From Thermomonas sp. (GTDB taxonomy: Bacteria > Pseudomonadota > Gammaproteobacteria > Xanthomonadales > Xanthomonadaceae), in NCBI RefSeq assembly GCF_029945965.1, contig NZ_JAQSDO010000015.1:558001-622000 (forward strand): a stretch of 64,000 nucleotides of DNA, read 5' to 3'. The notes under the pieces were generated by a model. The model saw only the letters and a program-made list of their open reading frames with translations, ran no database searches and was not told the DNA's origin. Of this stretch, positions 45,622 to 54,134 are shown one piece after another. Made by a program: the position numbers and the translations under genes. Every line of letters starts with the position of its first letter. Positions within the stretch are counted from its first letter, which is position 1.

Positions 45622-46932
45622 TCAGGAAGCCTCAGCCTGTTGCTGGCGACGCTTACGCAGGTATAGGCGCTCGAATGCGAAGACCGACGCAATGGACAAA
45701 ACCGCGATCACCACGACCCACGGGTCTGATCGAAGCTTCAGAGCTGCGAATACCAGAACCACGAGTACATCGAGACCGATCGCCAGCAGCAACACCCCGC
45801 CGCGGGCGTCGATTTCGCGGCGAAGATGACGATAAACGCCCCACTGGATCACGATGTCCATGAAAAGATAGAAGAAAGCACCGAGTGACGCGATACGGCT
45901 GAGGTCGAAGAATAGTGTCAGGAGTGCTGCGATCACCGCGGTGTATACGAGCGTATGGTCGCGAACACCTCCTGGCATCCCGAAATGGCTGTGCGGGATC
46001 AGCTTCATGTCAGTGAGCATGGCGAGCATGCGCGAGCATGCGAACATGCTTGCCAGCAAACCCGAGGCGGTCGCCGTTATCGCGAGCGCGACCGTGAAAT
46101 AGAAGCCGTAACTGCCGAGCGAAGGGCGTGCAGCCTCGGCCAATGCATAATCCTTGGCCTGAATAATCTCGGGTAGCGAAAGGCTCGAACCAACGGCGAA
46201 CGCGACCAACAGATAAACGACGACGCAGATCGTGATCGAGATGATGATGGTGCGCCCAACGTTGCGATGGGGATCAACGATCTCTGCACCGCTATTTGTG
46301 ATCGTCGTGAATCCCTTGTAGGCCAGGATGGACAGCGCAATGGAAGCGACAAAGCCGGTTAGTGTGGTTGCGCCCGTATCATTTGCTGCAGGCGCGAACG
46401 TAAAACCGCTTGCCCACAGCACCGCGATCCCGAACAGCATGATCCCGCCTATCTTCAGTGCCGCCATGATCAGCGACAGCACTCCTACCGAACGGTTCCC
46501 AGACGCGTTGACAAGGTAGGCAACCGCGATCAGTCCGATGCTGAGCGCAGGCAGCAGCAACGAGTCATAACCGAGACCCAGCAATTGCATCGAATAGGTG
46601 CCGAATGTTCGCGCTACCAGGCTCTCGTTGATCACCATCGAAAGCGTCATGAGAAGTGCTGCCGCCGCTGCAATCGTGCCGGCACCGTAGGCCTTCTGCA
46701 GAATCATGGCGACTCCGCCCGCGGACGGATAGGCATTGGACATCTTGATGTAGGCGTACGCGCTGACGGACGTGATGACAGCGCCAGCGACGAAGGACAT
46801 CGGGAATAGCGGTCCGGCCAGCTGGGCAATCTGGCCGGTCAGCGCGAAGATGCCGGCGCCAATCATTACGCCAGTTCCCATCGAGATCGCGCTGGCAAGC
46901 GTGATGCTGTCCTTCTTGTACGCTGACTTCAT
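45622..46932 (-). CDS. APC-superfamily amino-acid permease
   Basis: A 436-residue inner-membrane transporter with about 12 hydrophobic segments. The substrate-site loop in TM1 is present (SAISMGTGVMIGAGIFALTG), followed by IKMSNAYPSAGGVAMIL and in TM6 SILAYKGFTTITNSGAEIVDP, typical of APC/YjeH-like carriers. Specificity (amino acid or polyamine) is not deducible. The start at 46932 has a poor ribosome site. No partner enzyme is adjacent. Confidence 0.9.
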   Translation of the reverse strand: MKSAYKKDSITLASAISMGTGVMIGAGIFALTGQIAQLAGPLFPMSFVAGAVITSVSAYAYIKMSNAYPSAGGVAMILQKAYGAGTIAAAAALLMTLSMVINESLVARTFGTYSMQLLGLGYDSLLLPALSIGLIAVAYLVNASGNRSVGVLSLIMAALKIGGIMLFGIAVLWASGFTFAPAANDTGATTLTGFVASIALSILAYKGFTTITNSGAEIVDPHRNVGRTIIISITICVVVYLLVAFAVGSSLSLPEIIQAKDYALAEAARPSLGSYGFYFTVALAITATASGLLASMFACSRMLAMLTDMKLIPHSHFGMPGGVRDHTLVYTAVIAALLTLFFDLSRIASLGAFFYLFMDIVIQWGVYRHLRREIDARGGVLLLAIGLDVLVVLVFAALKLRSDPWVVVIAVLSIASVFAFERLYLRKRRQQQAEAS

Positions 46933-47016
46933 GTGCGTGGAGTTCTGAAATTATTAGGATATTGATCGCGAAATGATCTTGGCGCGGATGTGCCGAGTGG
47001 AGAAATTTTCGGCTAT

Positions 47017-48572
47017 CTACAGCTGCCATTCGATCGGGAGCCAGTCGAGCACTTGAACGATACCGCGTTGCCAGACAGTGGTATCCGGCTCCTGTCGGAA
47101 TATCGCCGGTGGTGTCCGGCTCCGGTCGAGCCACCGCAAGTCACCCTTGGGATTGCGGTACACCCAGTAGCTGATGGTGGGATCGGCCAGGCGCAAGTAC
47201 TGGTTGCGCACATCAATGGCGATAGCAGGATCTTCGAACAGCACGCCCATCTCGGTGTTGAGGGCGATTGAACGTGGGTCGAGGTTGAACGAGCCCACGA
47301 AACCGCGCGCATCATCCACCGTGAACGCCTTGGTATGCAGGCTTGCGCTGCTGCTGCCGAATGCGCCCACTGATGCGGTGTTGCCCCGGGCCTTGAGTTC
47401 GTACAGGTGCACGCCTTGCTCCAGCAGGGTTTTGCGGTAGTTCGCATAGCCTGCGTGCATCACCGGGACATCCGTGGCGGCCAGCGAATTGGTGATGACG
47501 CCGGTTTCGACTCCTTTGCCGGCCAGCGCCGCCAGCGCGGCAGTGCCGCCCTCGCCGGGGACGAAGTAGGGCGAAACCACGAGTGCCTTGTAGCGCGCTG
47601 TGCCAAGCATTTCCGCCAGCCGATGGATCAGCCAGCCGCTGTGATCCCGGTCGCGTCCTTTAAGCGGAGGATCGGCGATCACCTGCACCCCGGTGCTCCA
47701 ATGGGGAACCAGGGCACGCTGATAGTAGTCACGCACGGCAAGGGTCTGGGCGACACGATCAAGATAGCGTTTCGCGGCTGGCTGCAGCGCGTCCATGTCA
47801 GCGCTGGCCAGCATCCGACGCAGTGTTTCGGGTTTCTTCCGGCTCAACGCAGCCATCGGGACCACTGCTGCGCTGTTCCAATAGGCGTCGAAGATGGTAC
47901 TGGCCTGCTGTACGGCCGGTCCGAAGAGCAAAAGATCGAGGTCGCGGAAGTTCACCTCGGCATCGGCGCTGAAATACGTCTCGCCGATATTGCGTCCGCC
48001 TACTATGGCGACGCGACCGTCGGCGATCCAGGCTTTGTTGTGCATCCGGTAGTTGAGGCTGAATATGCGATGCACCATCTCCAGTACGCGTGCCGGCCCT
48101 TGGCGATTGCGGAATGGGTTGTAGAAGCACAACTCGATGTTCGGATGGGCGTCCAGCCCATCAGTTGGGGGTCAACGCCTTTGGCATTCAGGTCGTCGAG
48201 CAGGATGCGCACGCGCACACCCCGCTGCGCGGCGGCGTGCACTTCACGAGCCAGCAGGCGGCCGGTCATGTCGTCGTGCCAGAGGTAGTACTGCAGGTCG
48301 AGACTGCGTCCGGCCTTGCGCGCGGCCAGCGCGCGCATCGCAAAGGCATCCAGTCCGTCTGTTACAAGCACAACGCCGGTCTTGCCCGGGTGGGTGGCCA
48401 GCAGCGGCGCCAACTCCCGATCGATTTGAGTCTGCCCCGGTTGCAGCGCCAGCGCATGGCTGGGAGCACCGGTGGCCGGTGGCGTCAGGTGGTCGAAGAG
48501 CAGCAGGCCGACGAAGACGATAACGACCAATGACAGCAATCCCAGAACCATCCAGAGAAACATGCGTCGCAT
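47017..48572 (-). pseudogene. Phospholipase D / cardiolipin synthase-like protein, frameshifted
   Basis: Two overlapping frames together encode one ~515-residue PLD-family protein. The first (48572 to about 48157) gives an N-terminal membrane helix and DLQYYLWHDDMTGRLLAREV up to DDLNAKGVDPQLMG. The sequence then needs one extra base to continue as LDAHPNIELCFYNPFRNRQ in the second frame. Both HKD motifs are in the second part: MHNKAWIADGRVAIVGGRNIG and LHTKAFTVDDARGFVGSFN in split form, as in ClsC/YmdC-type cardiolipin synthases. The shift near 48156-48159 is either a genuine mutation, a programmed shift (no slippery run seen), or a sequencing error. Confidence 0.85.
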
Positions 48573-48627
48573 CGTCAGCGTTGGTCAATCCACTCGAATG
48601 AGCCGAGATTCCTGGAACCCATGATTT

Positions 48628-49350
48628 TTACGTCGCTATTGCGGCGGGAAGCAAACGGTCGTATTCCTTCTTGACCACGGCATAGCATTCGCAGGAGCGT
48701 TTTTCGATTCCGGCTCGATCCAGCACCGTGATGTGGCCGCGTTGATACCGAATCAGCCCTGCCTGCTGCAAATGTCCAGCTGCTTCCGTGACGCCCTCGC
48801 GACGCACGCCCAGCATGTTGGCGATGAGCTCCTGGGTCATGACGAGTTCGTTACCTTGCAGTCGATCCAGGCTCAACAGCAGCCATCTACACAACTGCTG
48901 GTCCAGCGAGTGATGGCGGTTGCAGGCCGCTGTCTGCGCCTTCTGGGTGATGAGAGCCTGGGTATAGCGCAAAAGGAGATGCATCATGGGTCCAGCCCGA
49001 TTGAATTCCTGCCTCATCACGTCCGCCTTGAGTCGAAATCCCTGCCCCGCACTTTGGACGACTGCGCGGCTCGGCGTGGAGATGCCGCCCATGAACAATG
49101 CAATTCCGACGATGCCTTCGTATCCAACCACTGCTATTTCGGCCGAGGCACCGTCTTCCATCACGTGTAGCAGTGACACGATCGATGTCGTAGGAAAATA
49201 AACGTGGGTGATAAGGCTGCCGGACTCGTAGAGCACCTTGCCGAGCGGCATTTCCACGGATTCAAGCAGCGGTAGCACATGCCCAGCCTCGCTATCGGGT
49301 AAGGCCGCGAGCAACTGATTCTCAAGGGGGTTGAAAGGCGGGGTAGGCAT
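48628..49350 (-). CDS. Crp/Fnr-family transcription regulator
   Basis: A 240-residue regulator with an N-terminal cyclic-nucleotide-binding-like barrel (residues ~15-135; FPTTSIVSLLHVMEDGASAE) and a C-terminal winged helix (ELIANMLGVRREGVTEAAGH near residues 180-200). It lacks the Cys cluster of Fnr and a convincing cAMP arginine site, so the ligand is unknown. The ATG at 49350 (MPTPPFNPLENQLL) begins the domain, and an extended frame to 49446 is doubtful. Position inside a block of stress and energy genes suggests a local regulator, but no binding sites were identified. Confidence 0.88.
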   Translation of the reverse strand: MPTPPFNPLENQLLAALPDSEAGHVLPLLESVEMPLGKVLYESGSLITHVYFPTTSIVSLLHVMEDGASAEIAVVGYEGIVGIALFMGGISTPSRAVVQSAGQGFRLKADVMRQEFNRAGPMMHLLLRYTQALITQKAQTAACNRHHSLDQQLCRWLLLSLDRLQGNELVMTQELIANMLGVRREGVTEAAGHLQQAGLIRYQRGHITVLDRAGIEKRSCECYAVVKKEYDRLLPAAIAT

Positions 49351-49557
49351 CGAAGATCCGGGGGAGGGGGCGATGCACGCGGCCCATCTGAAGCTGCACG
49401 CCAGAAATATGAGCCAGTATGGCCCCCAGTTGAATTTGGCTCTCACAAGCCCTTCACAAATACCTGAAGTTTCAGCGCGCTACGTGGGACAGCGTACAGA
49501 CGCGCGTACGTCTCATATTCAATGCTGTGCTCCTGCAACCGCACACCGGAGAACGTC
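49351..49557. other. Intergenic region upstream of the Crp/Fnr gene
   Basis: No gene seen. It contains AGACG-CGCGTA-CGTCT near 49498-49513, an inverted repeat that could be an operator. Confidence 0.35.
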
Positions 49558-49680
49558 ATGGCGCATTTCTACGATGGCCATCACTTAGTCGGTATACATC
49601 TGATGTGGTGGGTGTTCTGAGGTTTGCTCTTGCTGATCTTGTTCGTCCTTATGAGCCGGTTCGCAGGAATCGACGAATGA
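49558..49680 (+). pseudogene. SHOCT-type small membrane protein remnant
   Basis: The frame reads MAHFYDGHHLVGIHLMWWVF, then TGA where these proteins have Trp, then GLLLLILFVLMSRFAGIDE and stop. A GGAG precedes the start. The His-rich leader and single membrane helix fit the N-terminus of small SHOCT-domain proteins, which normally continue into an EALxxLKxRYAxGEI helix that is missing here. One internal stop plus loss of the C-terminus suggest decay. Confidence 0.5.
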
Positions 49681-49728
49681 AGAACGAAGACATGATCTCG
49701 AAGCCGTAAAGTTGCAGGAGGTACTGAC

Positions 49729-49929
49729 ATGGCGATTTATTTGCTTCCAACGCCAAAGAACGGGTACGTCGAGCGCCCTTCGAGGGTGATCGCAGCATCT
49801 GGCATTTCAACAGAAGACCTCGCCATGCCCGAGCCGAATACAGCAAACGACGTTGGAAAGGCCGAGCGTTTCACCCGGTGGAAAGCCTTACAAGTGGAAA
49901 GCATTAAAGGTGTTATGCGATGGGTGTGA
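49729..49929 (+). CDS. Possible small protein, unknown
   Basis: A 66-codon frame starting MAIYLLPTPKNGYVER with a very good ribosome site (AGGAGG, 7 nt). No family was recognised, and composition is not decisive because other frames in the same stretch are also open. Treat as tentative. Confidence 0.3.
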   Translation: MAIYLLPTPKNGYVERPSRVIAASGISTEDLAMPEPNTANDVGKAERFTRWKALQVESIKGVMRWV

Positions 49930-50061
49930 GGACTGCGGAAATGGTGGCCATGACGGTCATGGCTGCGGAAAAGCCGACGAAGGCGGCGATCCGCACCATT
50001 CGTTGCGCAAGGATGAAGAAAGCAGCCTGTCGCAAGTCCACCAACACAAGGAAGGCCGGTC
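49930..50061. other. Ambiguous stretch before the DUF5676-like gene
   Basis: One plus-strand frame gives a Cys/His/Gly-rich run (CDGCEDCGNGGHDGHGCGK). Another gives a basic 49-residue reading that ends overlapping the next ATG (from ATG near 49919). Neither could be confirmed as a gene. Confidence 0.3.
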
Positions 50062-50322
50062 ATGCTTAGCATCAAGATCGTTGCTTGGGCGCTCGGATTG
50101 TCGGGTGCCGTAAGTTTTGTCATATGCGTGTTATTCGGACTGATCACACCGCAAAGCCTGCATATGCATGTGTTCCTGGAACAGGTACTGCCGGGATTCA
50201 GGTGGCTAACCTGGCCGGAATTCCTATTGGGCCTGGTCGAAAGCTTTCTGTACGGCGTTTATGCGGCGCTCGTGTATGTGCCGATCTACAACTGGCTGAC
50301 AATACGCTTCGGCGATGCGTGA
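50062..50322 (+). CDS. Small membrane protein (DUF5676-like)
   Basis: An 86-residue protein with two hydrophobic helices: IVAWALGLSGAVSFVICVLF near the N-terminus, and FLLGLVESFLYGVYAALVYV near the C-terminus ending in PIYNWLTIRF. This layout matches DUF5676-type membrane proteins, often found near metal-resistance genes. The ATG at 50062 has AAGGAAGG. Function unknown. Confidence 0.75.
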   Translation: MLSIKIVAWALGLSGAVSFVICVLFGLITPQSLHMHVFLEQVLPGFRWLTWPEFLLGLVESFLYGVYAALVYVPIYNWLTIRFGDA

Positions 50323-50445
50323 TGACACCCATGGTGGGAACAATGGACAAGTGTTGTCACTAGAAATCCCGTCGCGAGCATTTTTTAGTTAGGCAAAGAG
50401 CAGTAATTACTTCAGCGGATATCCCTGTTAACCAAGGAATAAATC

Positions 50446-50844
50446 ATGAAACACACAATATTGAGAAAGGCAGGATTGGCACTTTTGATTACCGGAATCA
50501 CTTTTGCGCTTCCCGCCTGTGCTCAGACGCATGGTGGGACGCGTGCGATGGGTATGAGCGAGAACAGTGCAACTGACGCGCAGCAGATGTCGGAAATGAT
50601 GCACAGCATGTCAGGTGAAATGATGAACATGTCCGGCATGATGGACAAGGGTGACATGAGCCCCGATGCCATGAAGAAAATGGCGAATCAGATGAAGCAA
50701 ATGAGCAGCATGATGGAAAACATGTCGGGCATGATGGGTAAGGGCGGGATGATGGGCTCCGGGCACCACATGCAGATGGATCAGATGCACAAGCAGATGG
50801 ATCAGATGCACAAGGACATGCCTGTGACACCCACGAAGAAATAG
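50446..50844 (+). CDS. Methionine-rich exported protein
   Basis: A 132-residue protein. The N-terminal signal peptide ends around ALPACAQT, where either signal peptidase I cleavage after ACA or lipid attachment at Cys is possible. The mature part is extremely Met-rich (about a quarter of residues), with repeated MSEMM, MMNMSGMM, MENMSGMMGKGGMMG and the tail MQMDQMHKQMDQMHKDM. Met/His runs bind Cu(I)/Ag(I), and the gene lies in a metal-related region, so periplasmic copper sequestration is a fair inference. The ATG at 50446 has AAGGAATAAATC. Antisense frames here are artefacts. Confidence 0.82.
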   Translation: MKHTILRKAGLALLITGITFALPACAQTHGGTRAMGMSENSATDAQQMSEMMHSMSGEMMNMSGMMDKGDMSPDAMKKMANQMKQMSSMMENMSGMMGKGGMMGSGHHMQMDQMHKQMDQMHKDMPVTPTKK

Positions 50845-50854
50845 GCCTGTGAAA

Positions 50855-50878
50855 CCCCGTCGGCATAAGCCGCCGGGG
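50855..50878 (+). terminator. Hairpin after the Met-rich gene
   Basis: CCCCGTCGGC/GCCGCCGGGG pair with one mismatch and an ATAA loop. There is no clear T-run, so terminator strength is doubtful. Confidence 0.45.
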
Positions 50879-50928
50879 CACTTGCGGTAAGGGTGCGACA
50901 AAAACTCAAAGGACATAAAAAAATCCGC

Positions 50929-51015
50929 ATGCTGCAGAAAAGCATGCTGAAACTACTTCCGATATTGGATGCGAAGTATCCGCAGCAACTGGAGCGGCTC
51001 ACGCGAACGCAATGA
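50929..51015 (+). CDS. Possible short ORF coupled to the giant fusion gene
   Basis: A 28-codon frame, MLQKSMLKLLPILDAKYPQQ then LERLTRTQ, whose TGA overlaps the ATG of the next gene (ATGA). The frame is open back to a GTG at 50893. Composition looks protein-like, but the ribosome site is weak. It may set translation of the downstream gene, whose own ribosome site is poor. Confidence 0.4.
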   Translation: MLQKSMLKLLPILDAKYPQQLERLTRTQ

Positions 51016-54000
51016 CAAGAATTGCGTCAGCATTAGGAGATCCAGACTTGGAGTCAGAAAAAAAGATCGTCTTGGTCACCGGGTCAAATGGACGCATTGG
51101 CACCGCGGTGATGGAGCGCCTGGCGGGCCGCTTCAGTGATGTCGTGGGTTTTGACCGCGAGGCGCCAAGTCCCGCGCCGCCGGGTTGCACGCAAATCCCT
51201 GTCGACATCACGTCCGATGAGAGCCTGCAGGAAGGGCTGCGCATCCTGCGCGAGCATCACGGAACCCATATCGCATCTGTCGTGCATTTGGCTGCCTACT
51301 ACGATTTCCTCGGCAAGCCGAGTCCCAAGTACGACGAGGTCACGGTCGAGGGCACGCGGCGCCTGTTGCGCGCATTGCGCAACGGGTTCAAGGTCGAACA
51401 GTTCATTTTCGCCAGTACGATGCTGGTGCACCGGCCGGGCGAGCCGGGCCAGTTCATCGACGAGGACTGGCCCTTGGGTCCGACCTGGGCTTACCCGGAG
51501 TCGAAGGTCCGCACCGAAGAGGTCATCCACTTCGAGCGCGGCGAGATACCCGCAACGATCCTGCGCATGGCCGGCGTCTACGACGACTCGTGTCATTCGC
51601 CGCCGTTGGCGCATCAGATCCAGCGCATCTATGAGGGTCAGTTCGCCGCTCACCTGTATTCCGGCGAAGTCTCGCATGGTCAGGCATACGTCCATTTGGA
51701 CGATGTCGTGGATGCCATCGAGCACGCCGTGGACCACCGCGCGCAGCTGCCGCCGGAGACGCCGATCCTGATCGGCGAGCCGGTGACGTTGAGCTACGAC
51801 GAATTGCAGCACACGTTCATGCGGCTGATCCACGGGGACTCGCACGAGACACGCAGCGTGCCCGCGCCAGTAGCCAAGCTCGGTGCCTGGCTGCAGGACC
51901 AGATCCCGGGCCAGGACACTTTCATCAAACCGTGGATGATCGACAGGGCCAACGACCACTACGCCCTGGACATCACCCGCGCACGCAATCTGCTTGACTG
52001 GGTGCCCGTGCGTGCGCTACGGGAGACATTGCCCAAGATGGTGTCGGCGCTGAAGGCCGACCCGGTTGGCTGGTATCGGGAGCAGGGCCTCGAGCCGACC
52101 AAGGCGATGCTGAAAGGCCGTTACCCCGACCACGAAGATGCAGAAGCCGCCCTGACTGGCGACAGTCCGCCGGCGGCAGCCATCGGCACGCATGCGCACC
52201 ACGCCGGCGCTGATGCAAAAGCGGAGCAACCCGCGCCCGACGGCGCGCACCTCACCCACAGTTGTCCGATGCACAGCGAAGTTTGCCAGTCTTCGCCGGG
52301 TAATTGCCCGCGATGCGGCACGACGCTGGAGCCGACCGCACAGCCGGCGGATGCTGAGTACACCTGTCCGATGCATCCGGAAGTGATGGCCAGTGAACCG
52401 GGACCCTGCCCGAAATGCGGCATGCCGCTGGAGGTGCGTCAGCCGCCACCCAGCAACCATGACAGCAGTGGCGGCCACGCCGCTCAGACCGCTCACGAAG
52501 GTCACGGTGGTCACGAGGTTCATGACAGTCAGGAGGCCCACGACGGGCACGATGGCCACGGAAGTCACCAAGGCCACCAAGGCCACGGCATGCCCGGTGC
52601 TCAAGCTGGTGAAGTCGACATGATGGTCACAGGCCATCGAAAAATGCTGTGGCCGCACTATCTCGCCATGATGCTTGGCTTCTGGCTGCTGACCAGTCCG
52701 TTCACGCTGGGCTACATGAGTGATTTCGCGCCCGACGCCAACCAGTTGCGGGTCATGGCCGAGCGCGGGCTGTCGTCGTTCGAACTGCGCAACCTGCTGA
52801 TGAGCTGGAGTGACGTACTCAGCGGTGTTCTGGTGATCGCTTTCAGCATGTTGTCGGCCAACGCATGGCGTCGCCATCCCTGGGCGCAGTGGGCCAATGC
52901 CTTCGTCGGCGTCTGGCTGCTGTTCGCACCATTGGTGTTCTGGACGCCATTGCCCGAGGCCTATGCCAACGGAACACTGGTCGGTGCTTTCGTGATTGCG
53001 CTGTCGGTGCTGATCCCGATGATGCCTGGCATGAGCATGGCCAGCATGATGGGCGGCCCGGATGTCCCGCCCGGCTGGGCATACACACCATCGAGTTGGA
53101 TGCAGCGCATGCCGATCGGCTTGCTTGCGATGATTGGATTCCTCACTTCGCGTGTCCTCGGGGCCTATCAACTCGGCCACCTCGACGCGGTGTGGGAACC
53201 GTTTTTCGCCGGTAGCGGCGCCATGAAGGGCATGATGAACGGCACCGAGACCATTATCACTTCGGACGCATCCAAGGCCTGGCCGATTGCCGATGGCGCC
53301 CTTGGCGGGATTGTCTACATGGCCGAGCTGGTGATGATCTGGATGGGTGGAAAAACCCGCTGGCGCACCATGCCGTGGATGGTGCTGGCGCTGGCGATCC
53401 TGGTCCTGCCTCTGGGCGTTGTGAGCGTCTACTTTGTCATCATCCAACCGATCGTGATCGGTACCTGGTGCACGTTGTGCCTGATTGCCGCGCTCGCCAT
53501 GTTGGTGATGATTCCGTATTCGTTGAACGAATTCGTGGCGATGGGCCAATTCATGACCGATGCGCACCGCAACGGTAAACCCTTCTGGCGCACGTTCTGG
53601 ACCGGTGATGCGATGGAAGGCGGCAGTGCGGACACAGCCAAAGGGTTGGTCGCGACGACCGGCGAAAAGATCGCCCAGGCCACCCGCGGCGTCACCTATC
53701 CGTGGACGCTGCTGCTCAGCATCGCCATTGGCGTGTGGCTTACCTTCACGCGGCTGAGCTTCGACAGCTCAGGCGCGATGGCCAACAGCGATCACCTGAT
53801 TGGCGCATTGGTGGTGACCTTCTCGATCATGGCCTTCGCCGAGGTCGGACGCGCCATTCGATTCATCAACATCCCGTTGGGCGCGTGGTTGATCGCTGCG
53901 CCGTGGCTGCTCGACGGCATCGCCTCGCCGCTTGCAGCCTGGAATGGCGTGATCAGCGGCGTTGTGGTCATCGCACTGGCGCTTCCGCGCGGTCGGATCA

Positions 54001-54038
54001 AGGATTCGTATGCGGGCTGGGACCGGTACATCGTTTAA
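51012..54038 (+). CDS. SDR–metal-binding–SPW–VKOR-like four-part fusion protein
   Basis: A 1008-residue multidomain protein. Residues ~15-340 form an extended SDR/epimerase domain with the NAD motif VTGSNGRIG, a Ser in FASTML and the catalytic YPESK (161-165). Residues 416-441 and 449-474 are two heavy-metal-binding modules (SCPMHSEV...CPRC and TCPMHPEV...CPKC). Residues 483-526 are a His/Gly-rich linker. From ~545 on it is membranous: a first SPW-repeat unit (~545-660), a region resembling vitamin K epoxide reductase with WCTLC at 819-823 (the only cysteines there), and a second SPW-like unit (~896-995). The whole suggests a membrane quinone/thiol redox device with a cytosolic or periplasmic NAD-dependent partner and metal sensing. 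The start (ATG 51012) overlaps a short ORF. Confidence 0.88.
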   Translation: MTRIASALGDPDLESEKKIVLVTGSNGRIGTAVMERLAGRFSDVVGFDREAPSPAPPGCTQIPVDITSDESLQEGLRILREHHGTHIASVVHLAAYYDFLGKPSPKYDEVTVEGTRRLLRALRNGFKVEQFIFASTMLVHRPGEPGQFIDEDWPLGPTWAYPESKVRTEEVIHFERGEIPATILRMAGVYDDSCHSPPLAHQIQRIYEGQFAAHLYSGEVSHGQAYVHLDDVVDAIEHAVDHRAQLPPETPILIGEPVTLSYDELQHTFMRLIHGDSHETRSVPAPVAKLGAWLQDQIPGQDTFIKPWMIDRANDHYALDITRARNLLDWVPVRALRETLPKMVSALKADPVGWYREQGLEPTKAMLKGRYPDHEDAEAALTGDSPPAAAIGTHAHHAGADAKAEQPAPDGAHLTHSCPMHSEVCQSSPGNCPRCGTTLEPTAQPADAEYTCPMHPEVMASEPGPCPKCGMPLEVRQPPPSNHDSSGGHAAQTAHEGHGGHEVHDSQEAHDGHDGHGSHQGHQGHGMPGAQAGEVDMMVTGHRKMLWPHYLAMMLGFWLLTSPFTLGYMSDFAPDANQLRVMAERGLSSFELRNLLMSWSDVLSGVLVIAFSMLSANAWRRHPWAQWANAFVGVWLLFAPLVFWTPLPEAYANGTLVGAFVIALSVLIPMMPGMSMASMMGGPDVPPGWAYTPSSWMQRMPIGLLAMIGFLTSRVLGAYQLGHLDAVWEPFFAGSGAMKGMMNGTETIITSDASKAWPIADGALGGIVYMAELVMIWMGGKTRWRTMPWMVLALAILVLPLGVVSVYFVIIQPIVIGTWCTLCLIAALAMLVMIPYSLNEFVAMGQFMTDAHRNGKPFWRTFWTGDAMEGGSADTAKGLVATTGEKIAQATRGVTYPWTLLLSIAIGVWLTFTRLSFDSSGAMANSDHLIGALVVTFSIMAFAEVGRAIRFINIPLGAWLIAAPWLLDGIASPLAAWNGVISGVVVIALALPRGRIKDSYAGWDRYIV

Positions 54039-54098
54039 GGGCAGCGCGTCGGTCAACCGGTAACCGAAATCCTGAAATTCACTAAATCTGGAGATCCA

Positions 54099-54134
54099 AT
54101 GCAACCTAGCCGAATGGAGTTTGCTCCATCATGA
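54099..54134 (+). CDS. Tiny leader ORF coupled to the methyltransferase gene
   Basis: An 11-codon frame, MQPSRMEFAPS, with GGAG 6 nt before its ATG. Its TGA overlaps the ATG of the next gene. The next gene has no ribosome site of its own. Confidence 0.45.
   Translation: MQPSRMEFAPS

Noticed and set aside
52017-53567. 516-residue minus-strand frame opposite the fusion gene
   Set aside because: His/Gln-rich antisense shadow; the plus-strand domains are unambiguous.
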